This document shows, one piece after another, positions 34,791-42,998 of a stretch of 64,000 nucleotides of DNA. The notes under the pieces were generated by a model. The model was not told where the DNA came from, did no database searches, and saw only the letters and a program-made list of their open reading frames with translations. The stretch comes from Mucilaginibacter cryoferens (GTDB lineage: Bacteria > Bacteroidota > Bacteroidia > Sphingobacteriales > Sphingobacteriaceae): NCBI RefSeq assembly GCF_014205845.1, contig NZ_JACHCR010000013.1, positions 62,001 to 126,000 of the forward strand, given 5' to 3'. A program made the translations under genes and the position numbers. Position 1 is the first letter of the stretch, and each line of letters opens with the position of its first letter.

Positions 34791-36077
34791 CTATTTGCCG
34801 AAAACCTGCTGGTAGATTATTCTCTGACGATTGCTCAATTTAACAGACTTGATCTCACCTGCTCCTTCGAAGCCAATTACAAGTCCAACAATCTTTCCAA
34901 TATCCTGGCGAATTAATCCTGAAAAAATCAATTTTTCACCAAGTAATATTTTCAACTGATTATGTTGAACGCTACAGGAAAGATGCTGAAAAGCATTGAA
35001 ATCACAGCCAAATGCACTGACGTCATGATCTTTCCCATAAATCGTTTCGCTGCCCAAAAACAGGTTAAGTGTGGCAATACACCCTTTGTCTGAAAGCGGG
35101 ATGGAGATTTCGTTTTCCGTTCCAACTATTTCTACGGTTACTTTTCGGCAAGAAGACTGTTCGGGGCGGGATGTATTTCGGAGCGTAGTCTCAAAATTAA
35201 AATCATGCCCAGTGGCACCATCAAAATAACGGAAGTTGTAAAAGTGTACCCAGGCATCATTCAATATGCTTGATCCTTTGATCTTTTCAAATGTTTGGCT
35301 CTTGATTCCTAACCCACCATGTAAATCCGTCGAATCGGTATTGAGGTAAACAGGCACAGGACTTTTGTCAATAATACCCATCCAGCCATTTGTTTTTATA
35401 AATACACTGGATGTTTTCCTGACCTGCCCATCAGCTACCAGCTTCGCGTTAAAATATCCCGGATAATAATAGACAGAAGTGTGTTGCTTTTCATACTTAT
35501 CCAATTTTTCAGTACGTTTCTTGTCCCAGCTTTGTTGGAGATAAATCCCGGTCGCTGGATCATGAGCAGCATCGTAATTGAAAACTACGGAATTTGGCAT
35601 TTGATCGGAAACAACCCGGCTTTCAAAAACCTCCTTCGTTTCGTCATACTTTTCTTTATTGAAAAATGAAGTTTTAGAGATTTCAATGATAGATAATAAG
35701 ATCAATACAATCCCTATTACGGCTCCGATAACCGTTAATGGACGGCGGAAGCTTAGGTAGAAGCTCTTTTTCTCCATGTTAGCACCCTCAGGCGCAACCG
35801 TTTTCCTGTCCATCGCCTTTTTAAAGGCTCTCCAATCTTCAAAATCTAATGCCCTGGCCAAAACATTTAGGGTAGCAATGGCCGGCGTATTGGTGTATCG
35901 CACCTTTCCCCATATTCTTTTCAGGGTTGACAAACTCAAGCGGGTATTCGTTTTAGAAAAAACAATCTCACTTAGTTTTTCAAAATCATACTCGCTCCAG
36001 GTATCGCTGCTTTCCCAGTCTAAGGACAGTTCTAAAAGTTCCCTCCATAAACGTATATATGGTTCCTCTTTACCCAT
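34791..36077 (-). CDS. Predicted single-span membrane protein: N-terminal DNA-binding-like module, C-terminal lectin-like domain
   Basis: 428 residues, no signal peptide. Residues 1-92 are a compact helical module (WRELLELSLDWESSDTWSEY, LSEIVFSKTNTRLSLSTLKRIWGKV, NTPAIATLNVLARALDFEDW) that reads like a helix-turn-helix/HTH-XRE-type domain found at the N-terminus of Bacteroidota proteins. One membrane helix (TVIGAVIGIVLILLSII, about 115-131) separates it from an outer part of about 290 residues rich in beta strands (GWMGIIDKSPVPVYLN, WVHFYNFRYFDGATGHDFNFETTLRN, GLVIGFEGAGEIKSVKLSN) resembling a concanavalin-type fold. Topology would be DNA-binding part in the cytoplasm and lectin-like part in the periplasm. 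A membrane-bound one-component sensor is inferred; I do not know a named family. Confidence 0.7.
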   Translation of the reverse strand: MGKEEPYIRLWRELLELSLDWESSDTWSEYDFEKLSEIVFSKTNTRLSLSTLKRIWGKVRYTNTPAIATLNVLARALDFEDWRAFKKAMDRKTVAPEGANMEKKSFYLSFRRPLTVIGAVIGIVLILLSIIEISKTSFFNKEKYDETKEVFESRVVSDQMPNSVVFNYDAAHDPATGIYLQQSWDKKRTEKLDKYEKQHTSVYYYPGYFNAKLVADGQVRKTSSVFIKTNGWMGIIDKSPVPVYLNTDSTDLHGGLGIKSQTFEKIKGSSILNDAWVHFYNFRYFDGATGHDFNFETTLRNTSRPEQSSCRKVTVEIVGTENEISIPLSDKGCIATLNLFLGSETIYGKDHDVSAFGCDFNAFQHLSCSVQHNQLKILLGEKLIFSGLIRQDIGKIVGLVIGFEGAGEIKSVKLSNRQRIIYQQVFGK

Positions 36078-36252
36078 GCTATAAACTCTGTCTTAATTTA
36101 GTTAAGTGCCCCATATATATGATGCCAAATTTAACGAAAGACCAACATCCCTGCAAAACTACAACACGCTTAAAAACAGCGTGATGCAAGTTGAACCCAA
36201 TTTGAATGTCTTGTGAATTGCCGGACAGTTAATGAAATCAGAGGTTTGCGGC

Positions 36253-37326
36253 ATGAAAAATAAAACAATGTTGCAAACGGTAAAATTCAGTTATATCATA
36301 ATAACCATGTTCGCGGTCTTATTTGTATTTAGAACTTCGGTAACCATGGCGCAAACACTGTACGTGGATGCGCAAAAAGGGAAAAATAACGCCACCGGCA
36401 CCATCACCCACCCGATACTAACGCTTGATGAGGCGGTATTAAAAACAAACAGCTTCAAAGGCAACGAACCCGTGATCTTAAAGCTGAACCCGGGCCTATA
36501 TACCGTTACGCACAAACTTACGCTTAAAACGGCAGGTCCTGCAAACAGTATTGCGCCGTATACCATTGAATCGGTGATCATGCCGGATGCCAAAGCATGG
36601 CAACCGGCCAGCATGCCGGTGATATTGTCTGTGTCGGGCAATAATGACGACTATGAATTTGCCCATTGCGTGGGTTTTTTTGTTTCACGTAATAACGTAA
36701 ATATAAAAGGCCTGAAATTTATGGGAAATCCAAATACCGGCGTACATTACTATTACCCGATTAGAAGGCAGGATAAAACGCTGAGCGGACTGAATGTATC
36801 TCAATGCTATTTCATTGGAGAAGCAAATTCGTCTGCAATACAAAGCTCATTTTGGGCATCAGGCTCGGGAATACATGTTGATCATTGTATTTTCCATAAT
36901 AGTAAGATTGCATTTGTACTTGGTGACAATGTGAATGACTTTTCATTAACCCATACGATCATTGACGGTGCCTATAATACGGCTATTTGGTATGGGTTTG
37001 CAAAAACAACCGCTAAGTTTACCTTCAAAAACAATGTAATTACCAATTGCTATTATGTGATGGTATACCCGGTTGAGGATGGACAACCTTCATACACTTT
37101 CAGTGATTCTTACATCACAAACAACGCCAATTATCTGGGCAACTATCCAAAACCTCAGGATAAATTTTTTGCCGAAGCAAATAAGCGTATCAAAGAAGTT
37201 AATATTGTCAAAAAAGGCGCGATCAAATTGGTGAGTGTAGCAGATGACGGGATGACCAGGGATAATCTTAATCTTTCAGCGGCTTCAGCAGGAAAATGCA
37301 CTGGTGCAGGGATATTTTCGAAATAG
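36253..37326 (+). CDS. Secreted right-handed parallel beta-helix protein (DUF1565-like)
   Basis: 357 residues from the ATG at 36253 (MKNKTMLQ); an in-frame ATG at 36232 adds seven residues. Signal peptide core FSYIIITMFAVLFVFRTSVTMAQ. YVDAQKGKNNATGTITHPILTLDEAV (about 30-55) is the typical DUF1565/beta-helix entry motif. Repeated turns follow: NNVNIKGLKFMGN, LSGLNVSQCYFIGE, SGIHVDHCIFHNSKIAFVL, FSLTHTIIDGAYNTAIWYG, FTFKNNVITNCYYVMVYP. Such proteins are often polysaccharide lyases or mannuronan epimerases, but no catalytic residues can be assigned. Divergent from the membrane-anchored regulator-like gene, which could control it. Confidence 0.8.
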   Translation: MKNKTMLQTVKFSYIIITMFAVLFVFRTSVTMAQTLYVDAQKGKNNATGTITHPILTLDEAVLKTNSFKGNEPVILKLNPGLYTVTHKLTLKTAGPANSIAPYTIESVIMPDAKAWQPASMPVILSVSGNNDDYEFAHCVGFFVSRNNVNIKGLKFMGNPNTGVHYYYPIRRQDKTLSGLNVSQCYFIGEANSSAIQSSFWASGSGIHVDHCIFHNSKIAFVLGDNVNDFSLTHTIIDGAYNTAIWYGFAKTTAKFTFKNNVITNCYYVMVYPVEDGQPSYTFSDSYITNNANYLGNYPKPQDKFFAEANKRIKEVNIVKKGAIKLVSVADDGMTRDNLNLSAASAGKCTGAGIFSK

Positions 37327-37353
37327 GCGAAGGCTAAAAGTTGAATAAGAAAA

Positions 37354-37384
37354 GGTCGGCGGTAACTTGCAATTGCCGCCGATC
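37354..37384 (+). terminator. Terminator-like hairpin after the beta-helix gene
   Basis: GGTCGGCGG (37354-37362) pairs with CCGCCGATC (37376-37384) with one wobble, extended by TAA/TTG pairs to about 12 bp. ATATTAAAT follows. It sits between convergent genes (36253 plus, 37437 minus). Confidence 0.55.
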
Positions 37385-37436
37385 ATATTAAATAATCAGG
37401 TCATTAATAATTTGAAATGGACTTCACAGCTTCACC

Positions 37437-38912
37437 TTATTTTACGCCATTGGCGCTCTTCCATTCCTGATATTTTTTTTCTAAAAAAGCGAAAGCATCT
37501 TTGGTAAACTCAGGAGTTACTACGGTATAATGATCGCCCGGGTAATAAGCAAATTCTATCCTTGCATTTAATTTTTTCATGGCGGTATCGAGCAGGACAA
37601 CCGGTAAATTTGTCATCAAGTTTTCCTGACGCCCGGTTGTAATCCTGATCTTGCCATTTAAATCATTCTTTAACTGCCCCCAATTATTTTGCAAAAACAA
37701 GGAGATATCATAATTTTTCCAATGCAAAGCAACGGATGGTTTTATTTCACCTGTATTATCGTCATAAATCGATTCAGGTTCGCCATCTTTTCTTTTTCCG
37801 CTAAATACAGCGTTGTAAGAGTGCATCTGCTGTCCACGGTAGATTACATTTTCCATTTGAATAATTGTTTTCATCTTATACCATGGATACCTGCCTCCAA
37901 CAACAGCGGCAAGGTTCAGCGAACCATCCTTTCCGTAGAAGAAATTATCATTAGCGTATAAATCAAGTTTGCGGAAACTACGGAAATCAACAGCTTCGGG
38001 AGAACTGGCCCAGCACCCGCAAAAAAAGTTCGGATGCTTAATTTGCAACCATAATGCCGACCAACCGCCAATACCAGTACCTAAAATCAGCCTCGCGCCA
38101 TTGCAACGAAACTGTTGTTCAAGACCAGGGGTAAATTCCTTTATTAAGGCATCATCCCAGGGGCCATCATTATCACTATTCGCATATTCGCTATATCCCT
38201 GCGGACAATTTCCGTCAAGCATTACAGTAATACATGAACTGGACTCAATGGGCTTCCCCGGACTTTTAATTCCAGAAAAATAATGGTATTCTCCTCCAAT
38301 ATCCAACATATAGTATATCACCGGAAATTTTTTGTCGGGCTCCAAGTAATAATCCTTTGGCAAGAAAACTGCGGCGTTTACGGTAGTTTCACGATGATAA
38401 AATTCACTCAGCAACTTAGAGGGTACGCGAATTTCCTTTGTATAAGTAGTTTCGGTGAATAATTTAGGTTTGATAGTTTCTGTCGCGGTTAATGTATAAA
38501 CCTGTTTCAGGTAGCGGCCCAGAATTACCTTTTGTGTTATACTATAAATATTTCCAGCACTTTCCGCTATCGTCCTTCCGCCCAAATTACGGTCCAAAAC
38601 AACCTGAACATAATAGGTTCCGCGTTCAAGTTCAGATAGCTTAACCGGATAGGCATTGGCCTGGTCGTTTATAATAATCGTTTTGTTAGGCTTAACATTG
38701 TTGACCATTACACTAAAACAAGGAAAGGTATTTACTCCGGGTACCCCCGACATTGGATTTTTATTTTCATGGGAAAGGTATATTAAAACTCGACCGGTAA
38801 AAGGCTGGTTTAGCACCGAATCCGGAAATGAAACTTTGAACACCTGTGCCTGGCACTGGTTGATTGTTATGTAAAACAGCAAGATTGTCCAAATAATATT
38901 TTTTGTTTTCAT
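37437..38912 (-). CDS. Secreted esterase-D-fold protein lacking the nucleophile serine
   Basis: 491 residues with a signal peptide (ends NQCQAQ, about 23). Residues about 25-150 form a beta domain; about 165-485 are an alpha/beta hydrolase of the esterase D/CE1 type (FLPKDYYLEPDKKFPVIYYMLDIGG, SSSCITVMLDGN, DDALIKEFTPGLEQQF, YPGDHYTVVTPEFTKDAFAFLEKK). The nucleophile elbow, normally GxSxGG, reads GTGIGG (278-283), so Gly280 replaces Ser; the DNA (GGT ACT GGT ATT GGC GGT) is unambiguous. The His in YPGDHYT is retained. It may be catalytically dead or a binding protein. Four GTTAA repeats at exact 10-base spacing precede its start. Confidence 0.85.
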   Translation of the reverse strand: MKTKNIIWTILLFYITINQCQAQVFKVSFPDSVLNQPFTGRVLIYLSHENKNPMSGVPGVNTFPCFSVMVNNVKPNKTIIINDQANAYPVKLSELERGTYYVQVVLDRNLGGRTIAESAGNIYSITQKVILGRYLKQVYTLTATETIKPKLFTETTYTKEIRVPSKLLSEFYHRETTVNAAVFLPKDYYLEPDKKFPVIYYMLDIGGEYHYFSGIKSPGKPIESSSCITVMLDGNCPQGYSEYANSDNDGPWDDALIKEFTPGLEQQFRCNGARLILGTGIGGWSALWLQIKHPNFFCGCWASSPEAVDFRSFRKLDLYANDNFFYGKDGSLNLAAVVGGRYPWYKMKTIIQMENVIYRGQQMHSYNAVFSGKRKDGEPESIYDDNTGEIKPSVALHWKNYDISLFLQNNWGQLKNDLNGKIRITTGRQENLMTNLPVVLLDTAMKKLNARIEFAYYPGDHYTVVTPEFTKDAFAFLEKKYQEWKSANGVK

Positions 38913-38936
38913 ATTGCAAACCTATTTCAATGCTGG

Positions 38937-38971
38937 GTTAAGTAATGTTAAGCCCGGTTAAACAAGGTTAA
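38937..38971 (-). promoter_or_regulatory. Four GTTAA repeats at 10-bp phase (putative operator)
   Basis: GTTAA occurs at 38937, 38947, 38957 and 38967, each exactly ten bases apart; on the strand of the gene it reads TTAAC four times, 25-60 bases upstream of the esterase-fold gene start. Sites one helical turn apart on one DNA face suggest a multimeric or direct-repeat-binding regulator. Confidence 0.6.
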
Positions 38972-39021
38972 ATCGTCGAAAAGCGTTCTTTGATTTACTC
39001 AAAATAACTGACCTTAGCATT

Positions 39022-39204
39022 ATGCAATGGCGCTCACCTCGGTTTACTTATCCACTTGTTGTACTGTCATTAGCCGTAAGTATGTCGCTGTAGCTTGCCT
39101 GGCTGAATCAGTTGTTTCATGCCCAGCAACTCCATGTGAAACAGGAACTGGAATGGGTTGCCAGCAGTGCGGCTAATACAAGTACTTGCTTCATACAACC
39201 GTAA
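39022..39204 (+). pseudogene. Remnant of a sensor histidine kinase N-terminus
   Basis: ATG at 39022 opens MQWRSPRFTYPLVVLSLAV, an N-terminal membrane helix, then an in-frame TAG, then LAWLNQLFHAQQLHVKQELE and a stop at 39202-39204. This matches the start of a two-component kinase (membrane helix then periplasmic helix). Everything else of the kinase is gone; a response-regulator tail follows directly. Confidence 0.6.
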
Positions 39205-39433
39205 GAAATCAGATTCTTTCCTTTAAAGAGACAGCACTGCTTGAAATGTTGCTCCAGCATAAAATGTCATTCTGGAAAGATAGCAGATGCTGTTAAAGCT
39301 ATGGGGAGATGACAGCCACTACAATTCACGCAGTATGGATGTTTTTATGGCCCATATCCGTAAGATGCTGAAAGATGAATCCGGTATACAATTAATAAGC
39401 ATCAGGCGCATTGGGTACAAGTTGATGTGTTAA
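39204..39433 (+). pseudogene. Remnant of an OmpR-family response regulator C-terminus
   Basis: QILSFKETALLEMLLQHKM (about 39210-39265), then, after a frame change, LLKLWGDDSHYNSRSMDVFM and HIRKMLKDESGIQLISIR, ending IGYKLMC-stop at 39433. This is the winged-helix output domain of OmpR/PhoB-type regulators (SFKE...LL, WGDD...R.MDVFI..IRKML, SIRGIGYKL) with the conserved Gly of IRGIGY changed to Arg. The receiver domain is missing and the frame is broken. With the kinase piece before it, this is a deleted two-component system. Confidence 0.75.
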
Positions 39434-39663
39434 TATCAGCTACGGATTGTAAATTTATTGGCGCTATCAATGTTATCTTCGATTTGACCGTAAAACCACG
39501 ATCAGGAATTACATAAATTATTCGGATTTTGTTATCCTGATGACGAGGGAATACCGCTAAATAATTATCCATGCGTAACTTGATTTTGTCCATGTTCTGC
39601 CTTTGATTATTTGCCAAACTTTGTGTTAGTAAATAATAGTTATTTACATTAAAAAAGAAAAAC

Positions 39664-40083
39664 ATGAGTACTACACAAAAATTCCCAACCCCACCATGGG
39701 ATATGGATATCGCAGCAGAAAGATTAAAATTTGAAGAGGCCGCCTGGAACAGCCATGATATCGGCCAGATCCTGGAGGGTTATGCAGACAATATTGAAAT
39801 GCGTGACGGCCTTTCATTTATTAAAGGCAAACAGGAGCTTGGCGAGTTTTTAAAAACAAAATTAAGCAGCCATCCGGGTTACCGTGTGAAACTTGACCTT
39901 TGGGGTGCCCTTAAAGGACGCATGGCGGTAAGGTTCGAGGCAGAATGGCACGATGGCTCCGGCCAGTGGCACAGGAACTATGGTGTCCAGGTATTTCAAT
40001 TCAATGACGAAGGGCTAATAGAGAATCGTTATGCAAGCCAGGAAACTGCCGGAATCGCTGAAGCAGACCGCCAGTTATCCTAA
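39664..40083 (+). CDS. DUF1348 (NTF2-like superfamily) protein
   Basis: 139 residues, no signal peptide. MDIAAERLKFEEAAWNSHDIGQILEGYADNIEMRDGLSFIKGKQELGEFLKTKL and LWGALKGRMAVRFEAEWHDGSGQWHRNYGVQVFQFNDEGLIENRYAS match the DUF1348 family, a cone-shaped NTF2-like fold that usually binds a small hydrophobic ligand. The enzymatic role is unknown. It is convergent with an AraC gene and followed by a strong shared terminator. A truncated relative lies at 41558-41776. Confidence 0.9.
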   Translation: MSTTQKFPTPPWDMDIAAERLKFEEAAWNSHDIGQILEGYADNIEMRDGLSFIKGKQELGEFLKTKLSSHPGYRVKLDLWGALKGRMAVRFEAEWHDGSGQWHRNYGVQVFQFNDEGLIENRYASQETAGIAEADRQLS

Positions 40084-40095
40084 TGATAGTTAATT

Positions 40096-40129
40096 AAAGC
40101 AAAGAGCCGGATATCCGGCTCTTTGCTTT
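40096..40129. terminator. Bidirectional terminator between DUF1348 and AraC genes
   Basis: AAAGCAAAGAGCCGGAT (40096-40112) is followed immediately by its exact reverse complement (40113-40129). The 17-base arms give a strong GC-rich hairpin with T-tracts on both sides (TTTTT on plus; TTTAATTAA on minus). It lies 13 bases after one stop and touches the other. Confidence 0.9.
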
Positions 40130-41005
40130 TTAAGCTTCCTGAAGTTTATTAAACCCTACCTTATTACGAAATATTGCCGGAGAAACACCGGTATGTTTTT
40201 TGAAGAACCTGCTAAAGTAAAACTCATCCCCATAGCCCAGTTCAAACGCGATCTGTTTTACGGGTTTCGCGGTCAGGTAAAGTTCACGTTTGGCTTCAGT
40301 CGCCATCCGTTCGGCAATTAAATCCGTCAGTGTTTTATTGAAATATTGCTTGGAAATATTGTTTAATACAGGCGTTGATACGTACAGTAGGTCGGCATAA
40401 TCAGCCGGACTATGCCGTGTTCTGAAGTGTTCCTCAATGGCATTTTTAAGTGTTACTACCATGGGGTTGGCATGCTCTATTGCACTGAAATCGCCTTTTT
40501 GTTGTTCCATTTTGACCCTGGAGGCATTGATCAAAAAGATCTTTAAATAAGAAATAACGACCTCATGGTCTGGCTTGTCATGCTGTTTTAACTCATCTGT
40601 AATTTCCCCGGCGACAATTTGAAGTGTATTTATTTCAGCAGCTGAAAGCCCTACAAACGGGGTATCATACAAATTATTAAAGAGTATCCCGTTACAAGAT
40701 ACTTCATTACGGTGCTTAATAAGGCAGAAAAAGCCAGGCTGAAACCGAAGGATGGTGCCTTCAAATTCACCTTCCGGTATAATTTTGAATGGCTGATACA
40801 GCGAAAAACACAATACACCTGGCGAGTTGAAGTCGTAGACTGCTTCGTCACGCATTACTTTTCCTTTGCCCTTTTTAAGCAGTAACATCGTAAAATAATT
40901 TGTCTGTGCCAATTCCCTGAACTCTTCATGATTATCAAACTGGCCGATCTGGAATACCACATCTTCAGTTTGATTATCGGTTAGCTGATATTTAGATACT
41001 GACAT
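40130..41005 (-). CDS. AraC family transcriptional regulator
   Basis: 291 residues. N-terminal cupin-type sensing half (about 20-160; FTMLLLKKGKGKVMRDEAVYDFNSPGVLCFS). C-terminal AraC DNA-binding domain (about 185-285): IEEHFRTRHSPADYADLLYVSTPVLNNISKQYFNKTLTDLIAERMATEAKRELYLTAKPVKQIAFELGYGDEFYFSRFFKKHTGVSPAIFR, both HTH motifs present. It lies beside the DUF1348 gene and the cupin and DUF1348 remnants, so it probably regulates or regulated that small cluster. Confidence 0.95.
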   Translation of the reverse strand: MSVSKYQLTDNQTEDVVFQIGQFDNHEEFRELAQTNYFTMLLLKKGKGKVMRDEAVYDFNSPGVLCFSLYQPFKIIPEGEFEGTILRFQPGFFCLIKHRNEVSCNGILFNNLYDTPFVGLSAAEINTLQIVAGEITDELKQHDKPDHEVVISYLKIFLINASRVKMEQQKGDFSAIEHANPMVVTLKNAIEEHFRTRHSPADYADLLYVSTPVLNNISKQYFNKTLTDLIAERMATEAKRELYLTAKPVKQIAFELGYGDEFYFSRFFKKHTGVSPAIFRNKVGFNKLQEA

Positions 41006-41080
41006 ATAATAAGCAGATTAAGTTACGCTTCCGTGTTTTTCAAATATAACACGGAAGCGCCCTGATTAAACACTATTCTT

Positions 41081-41478
41081 TTAATAGTTCACGTTTTGTG
41101 ACAAATCCGGGATAATCAGGTAATAATTAAAATGTTTCTTCCGGGATGATATTTTCACACCGGTTTCATTTCCAACAGCAATTGCCTTTTCCGGTCCACC
41201 TTCTGCATAGGTAGCCTGGTTTTCAGGAAGCGACATACTTTCGGCAGGGTGTGACATTTCGAGAAAGTACTGGTCAAGTCCTACCGCGTGTTCATCAGTT
41301 GCCTGTAAGGTGATCAACAGTTTAACCTGCGGTGAACAGATAAAAAAGGCACGAGCCTTTCCTTTAGGTAAAAATACCAGTTCGCCTGGCCGCAAAGATG
41401 GGATTACCGTATGTATTTGCCGGCCATTTCTCGCCGGTACATTTATTTGAAGCCTTGCATATTTACCGAAGCAATTTC
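41081..41478 (-). pseudogene. Cupin-domain protein with internal deletion
   Basis: The frame from about 41476 reads KYARLQINVPARNGRQIHT, the first cupin strand, then jumps directly to SLRPGELVFLPKGKARAFFI, the second cupin motif. The segment normally between them, with the remaining metal ligands and the strands of cupin motif 1, is missing. The rest (LLITLQATDEHAVGLDQYFLEM, YLIIPDLSQ) continues to the stop at 41081. No usable start codon is present before the deletion (only a TTG at 41395). Inactive remnant. Confidence 0.7.
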
Positions 41479-41557
41479 AACTATCGGAATAGCTGAGTAA
41501 ACCTTATGGCATGGCCGGAGTAAATATTATTGCCGCTGAAACGGGGCAGCCTTATTT

Positions 41558-41776
41558 TCAGATGAGTTCCTGGTCATTGAAACTTGTATAGTTCATTTCT
41601 ATCAACCTGTCGTCGTTAAACTGGAATACTTGAACACCATAGGTTTTGAATGATCTTTCATTTGCATCAACCGATTCAAGCTCATAGCGTACAGCCATTC
41701 TGCCTTTTAGCGCACCCCAAAGATCCAGGCTTAGTTTATAAACTTTTTCCCGCCGGGTCAGCAAAAATGAGCTATC
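41558..41776 (-). pseudogene. Truncated DUF1348 gene (C-terminal half)
   Basis: KLSLDLWGALKGRMAVRYEL and FKTYGVQVFQFNDDRLIEMN correspond to KLDLWGALKGRMAVRFEAEW and NYGVQVFQFNDEGLIENRYAS in the intact gene at 39664-40083. The N-terminal half, including the start, is missing; a stop lies just upstream (about 41779) and no ATG is available. An older paralogue, now decayed. Confidence 0.75.
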
Positions 41777-42998
41777 CTATCTAACGGATAATTATAATTG
41801 AGATTAATAGGCAACAATTGTTATAGCCATTAATGACAACTTAGTAATGAATGAAGCAATGCTGATATTATCGAAAAACAAATTGTTTTGAAGACAGTAT
41901 CTGATTTAAATAAAGGCTCTATTTTATTCGATTGGTATTTAACCAGTGTCAAGTTAACAGTCTTTAGTCGGAAGTTATAAGTCTGATTTTTCTTTTTCTA
42001 CGTTCAGAACTTAAAACTTCCGACTAAAAACTAAGCGTCAATTTATAAGTCCCGTGATCAAGTTGCAGCGCATTCATAAAGATCGCTTTAACTCATTAAC
42101 AAGTAGCATTTTCTATTAAAGCATAGATAGCAAAATGATGGCAAAATCGTTGTCTTTGGATTCATCCATCATTAACGTTTGACATAAAAAGCCCGACAGT
42201 AGATTAAACCAACCCTATGTTTTAATAATACTCGTAGGTAGCATGCAAAAACAGAACAATGTTGAAGCATTTCGATGGCAGACATTTCAACACGTATGTA
42301 TAATACAAGCTTTTACCGCCTTTAATCGGCTAATTTTCAATTAAAAAAACAAATTCCATTCAAAAGACGAATCCCGTTCTAACTTTTTGCAGCGAGGGCA
42401 ATTTATTGTAAATGCGGTGTAAATTGACAAATGTTGTGTTTTTATGGTAAAAAATTGGTTACATGAATCTGTTTCAAAAGTAATTTTACTGTTGCAAAGC
42501 TGCTATAATTATGATCCAATAGCTGTTGCATTATAAACCAATAAAGCCGACCGGCGAGTTTTATCAAAATTGCGATTTAAGTTTTTAAAACTTGATCGAC
42601 CTGTATACTATAGTTTAGTTGTATTCAGGAAAAGCACAAACTGGTCCGGCTCTACAATCGATTGCAAACCTTTTACGACCTATATTTATGAGAGAATAAA
42701 CCCGAAGACCTTGTTTTGCCGGTCACAGATTGTGGCCCGCAGCAAACAGCATCGGTATCCATATTCTGGATCTGTAACCAATACATCCAATCATAGTACA
42801 GGCTACCGGTTAAGCGACCAATTAAGTAAACCACTCTTTATTCAACTAAATGGAGTTTTCGCAAACCTTATGATTTATGACTCTGGATGAATTTAATCCA
42901 TATATAACTTAACCATTACGTAATGCGAAGACTAGTTTGACATAAGTGCTGGATCTTACCAATTTCCCAACCAATGTTTTCAATTAATAAACCACAAT
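41765..42998. other. Long AT-rich intergenic region upstream of the second SusCD locus
   Basis: About 1.2 kb. The plus-strand open stretch 42570-42890 has no recognisable protein character and was not called. The region contains the inverted repeat at 41963-42028. The promoter for the SusC gene at 42999 must lie in its right part; I could not fix it with confidence. No sigma factor, anti-sigma or hybrid sensor gene is present here. Confidence 0.45.
41963..42028. repeat. 20-bp imperfect inverted repeat (TTTAGTCGGAAGTT family)
   Basis: TTTAGTCGGAAGTTATAAGT (41963-41982) and ACTTAAAACTTCCGACTAAA (42009-42028) pair over 19 of 20 positions with a 26-base loop, on either strand. The composition (AGTCGGAAGT words) resembles dispersed extragenic repeats of Sphingobacteriaceae genomes, from general knowledge. 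No second copy was seen in this window. Confidence 0.6.

Noticed and set aside
39402..39665. 87-codon minus-strand ORF before the DUF1348 gene
   Set aside because: Starts with a run of Phe encoded by the A-rich leader of the DUF1348 gene and overlaps the response-regulator remnant; no family resemblance.
42570..42890. 106-codon plus-strand ORF in the long spacer
   Set aside because: No signal peptide, domain or plausible composition; probably chance in AT-rich DNA, though it is the longest one there.
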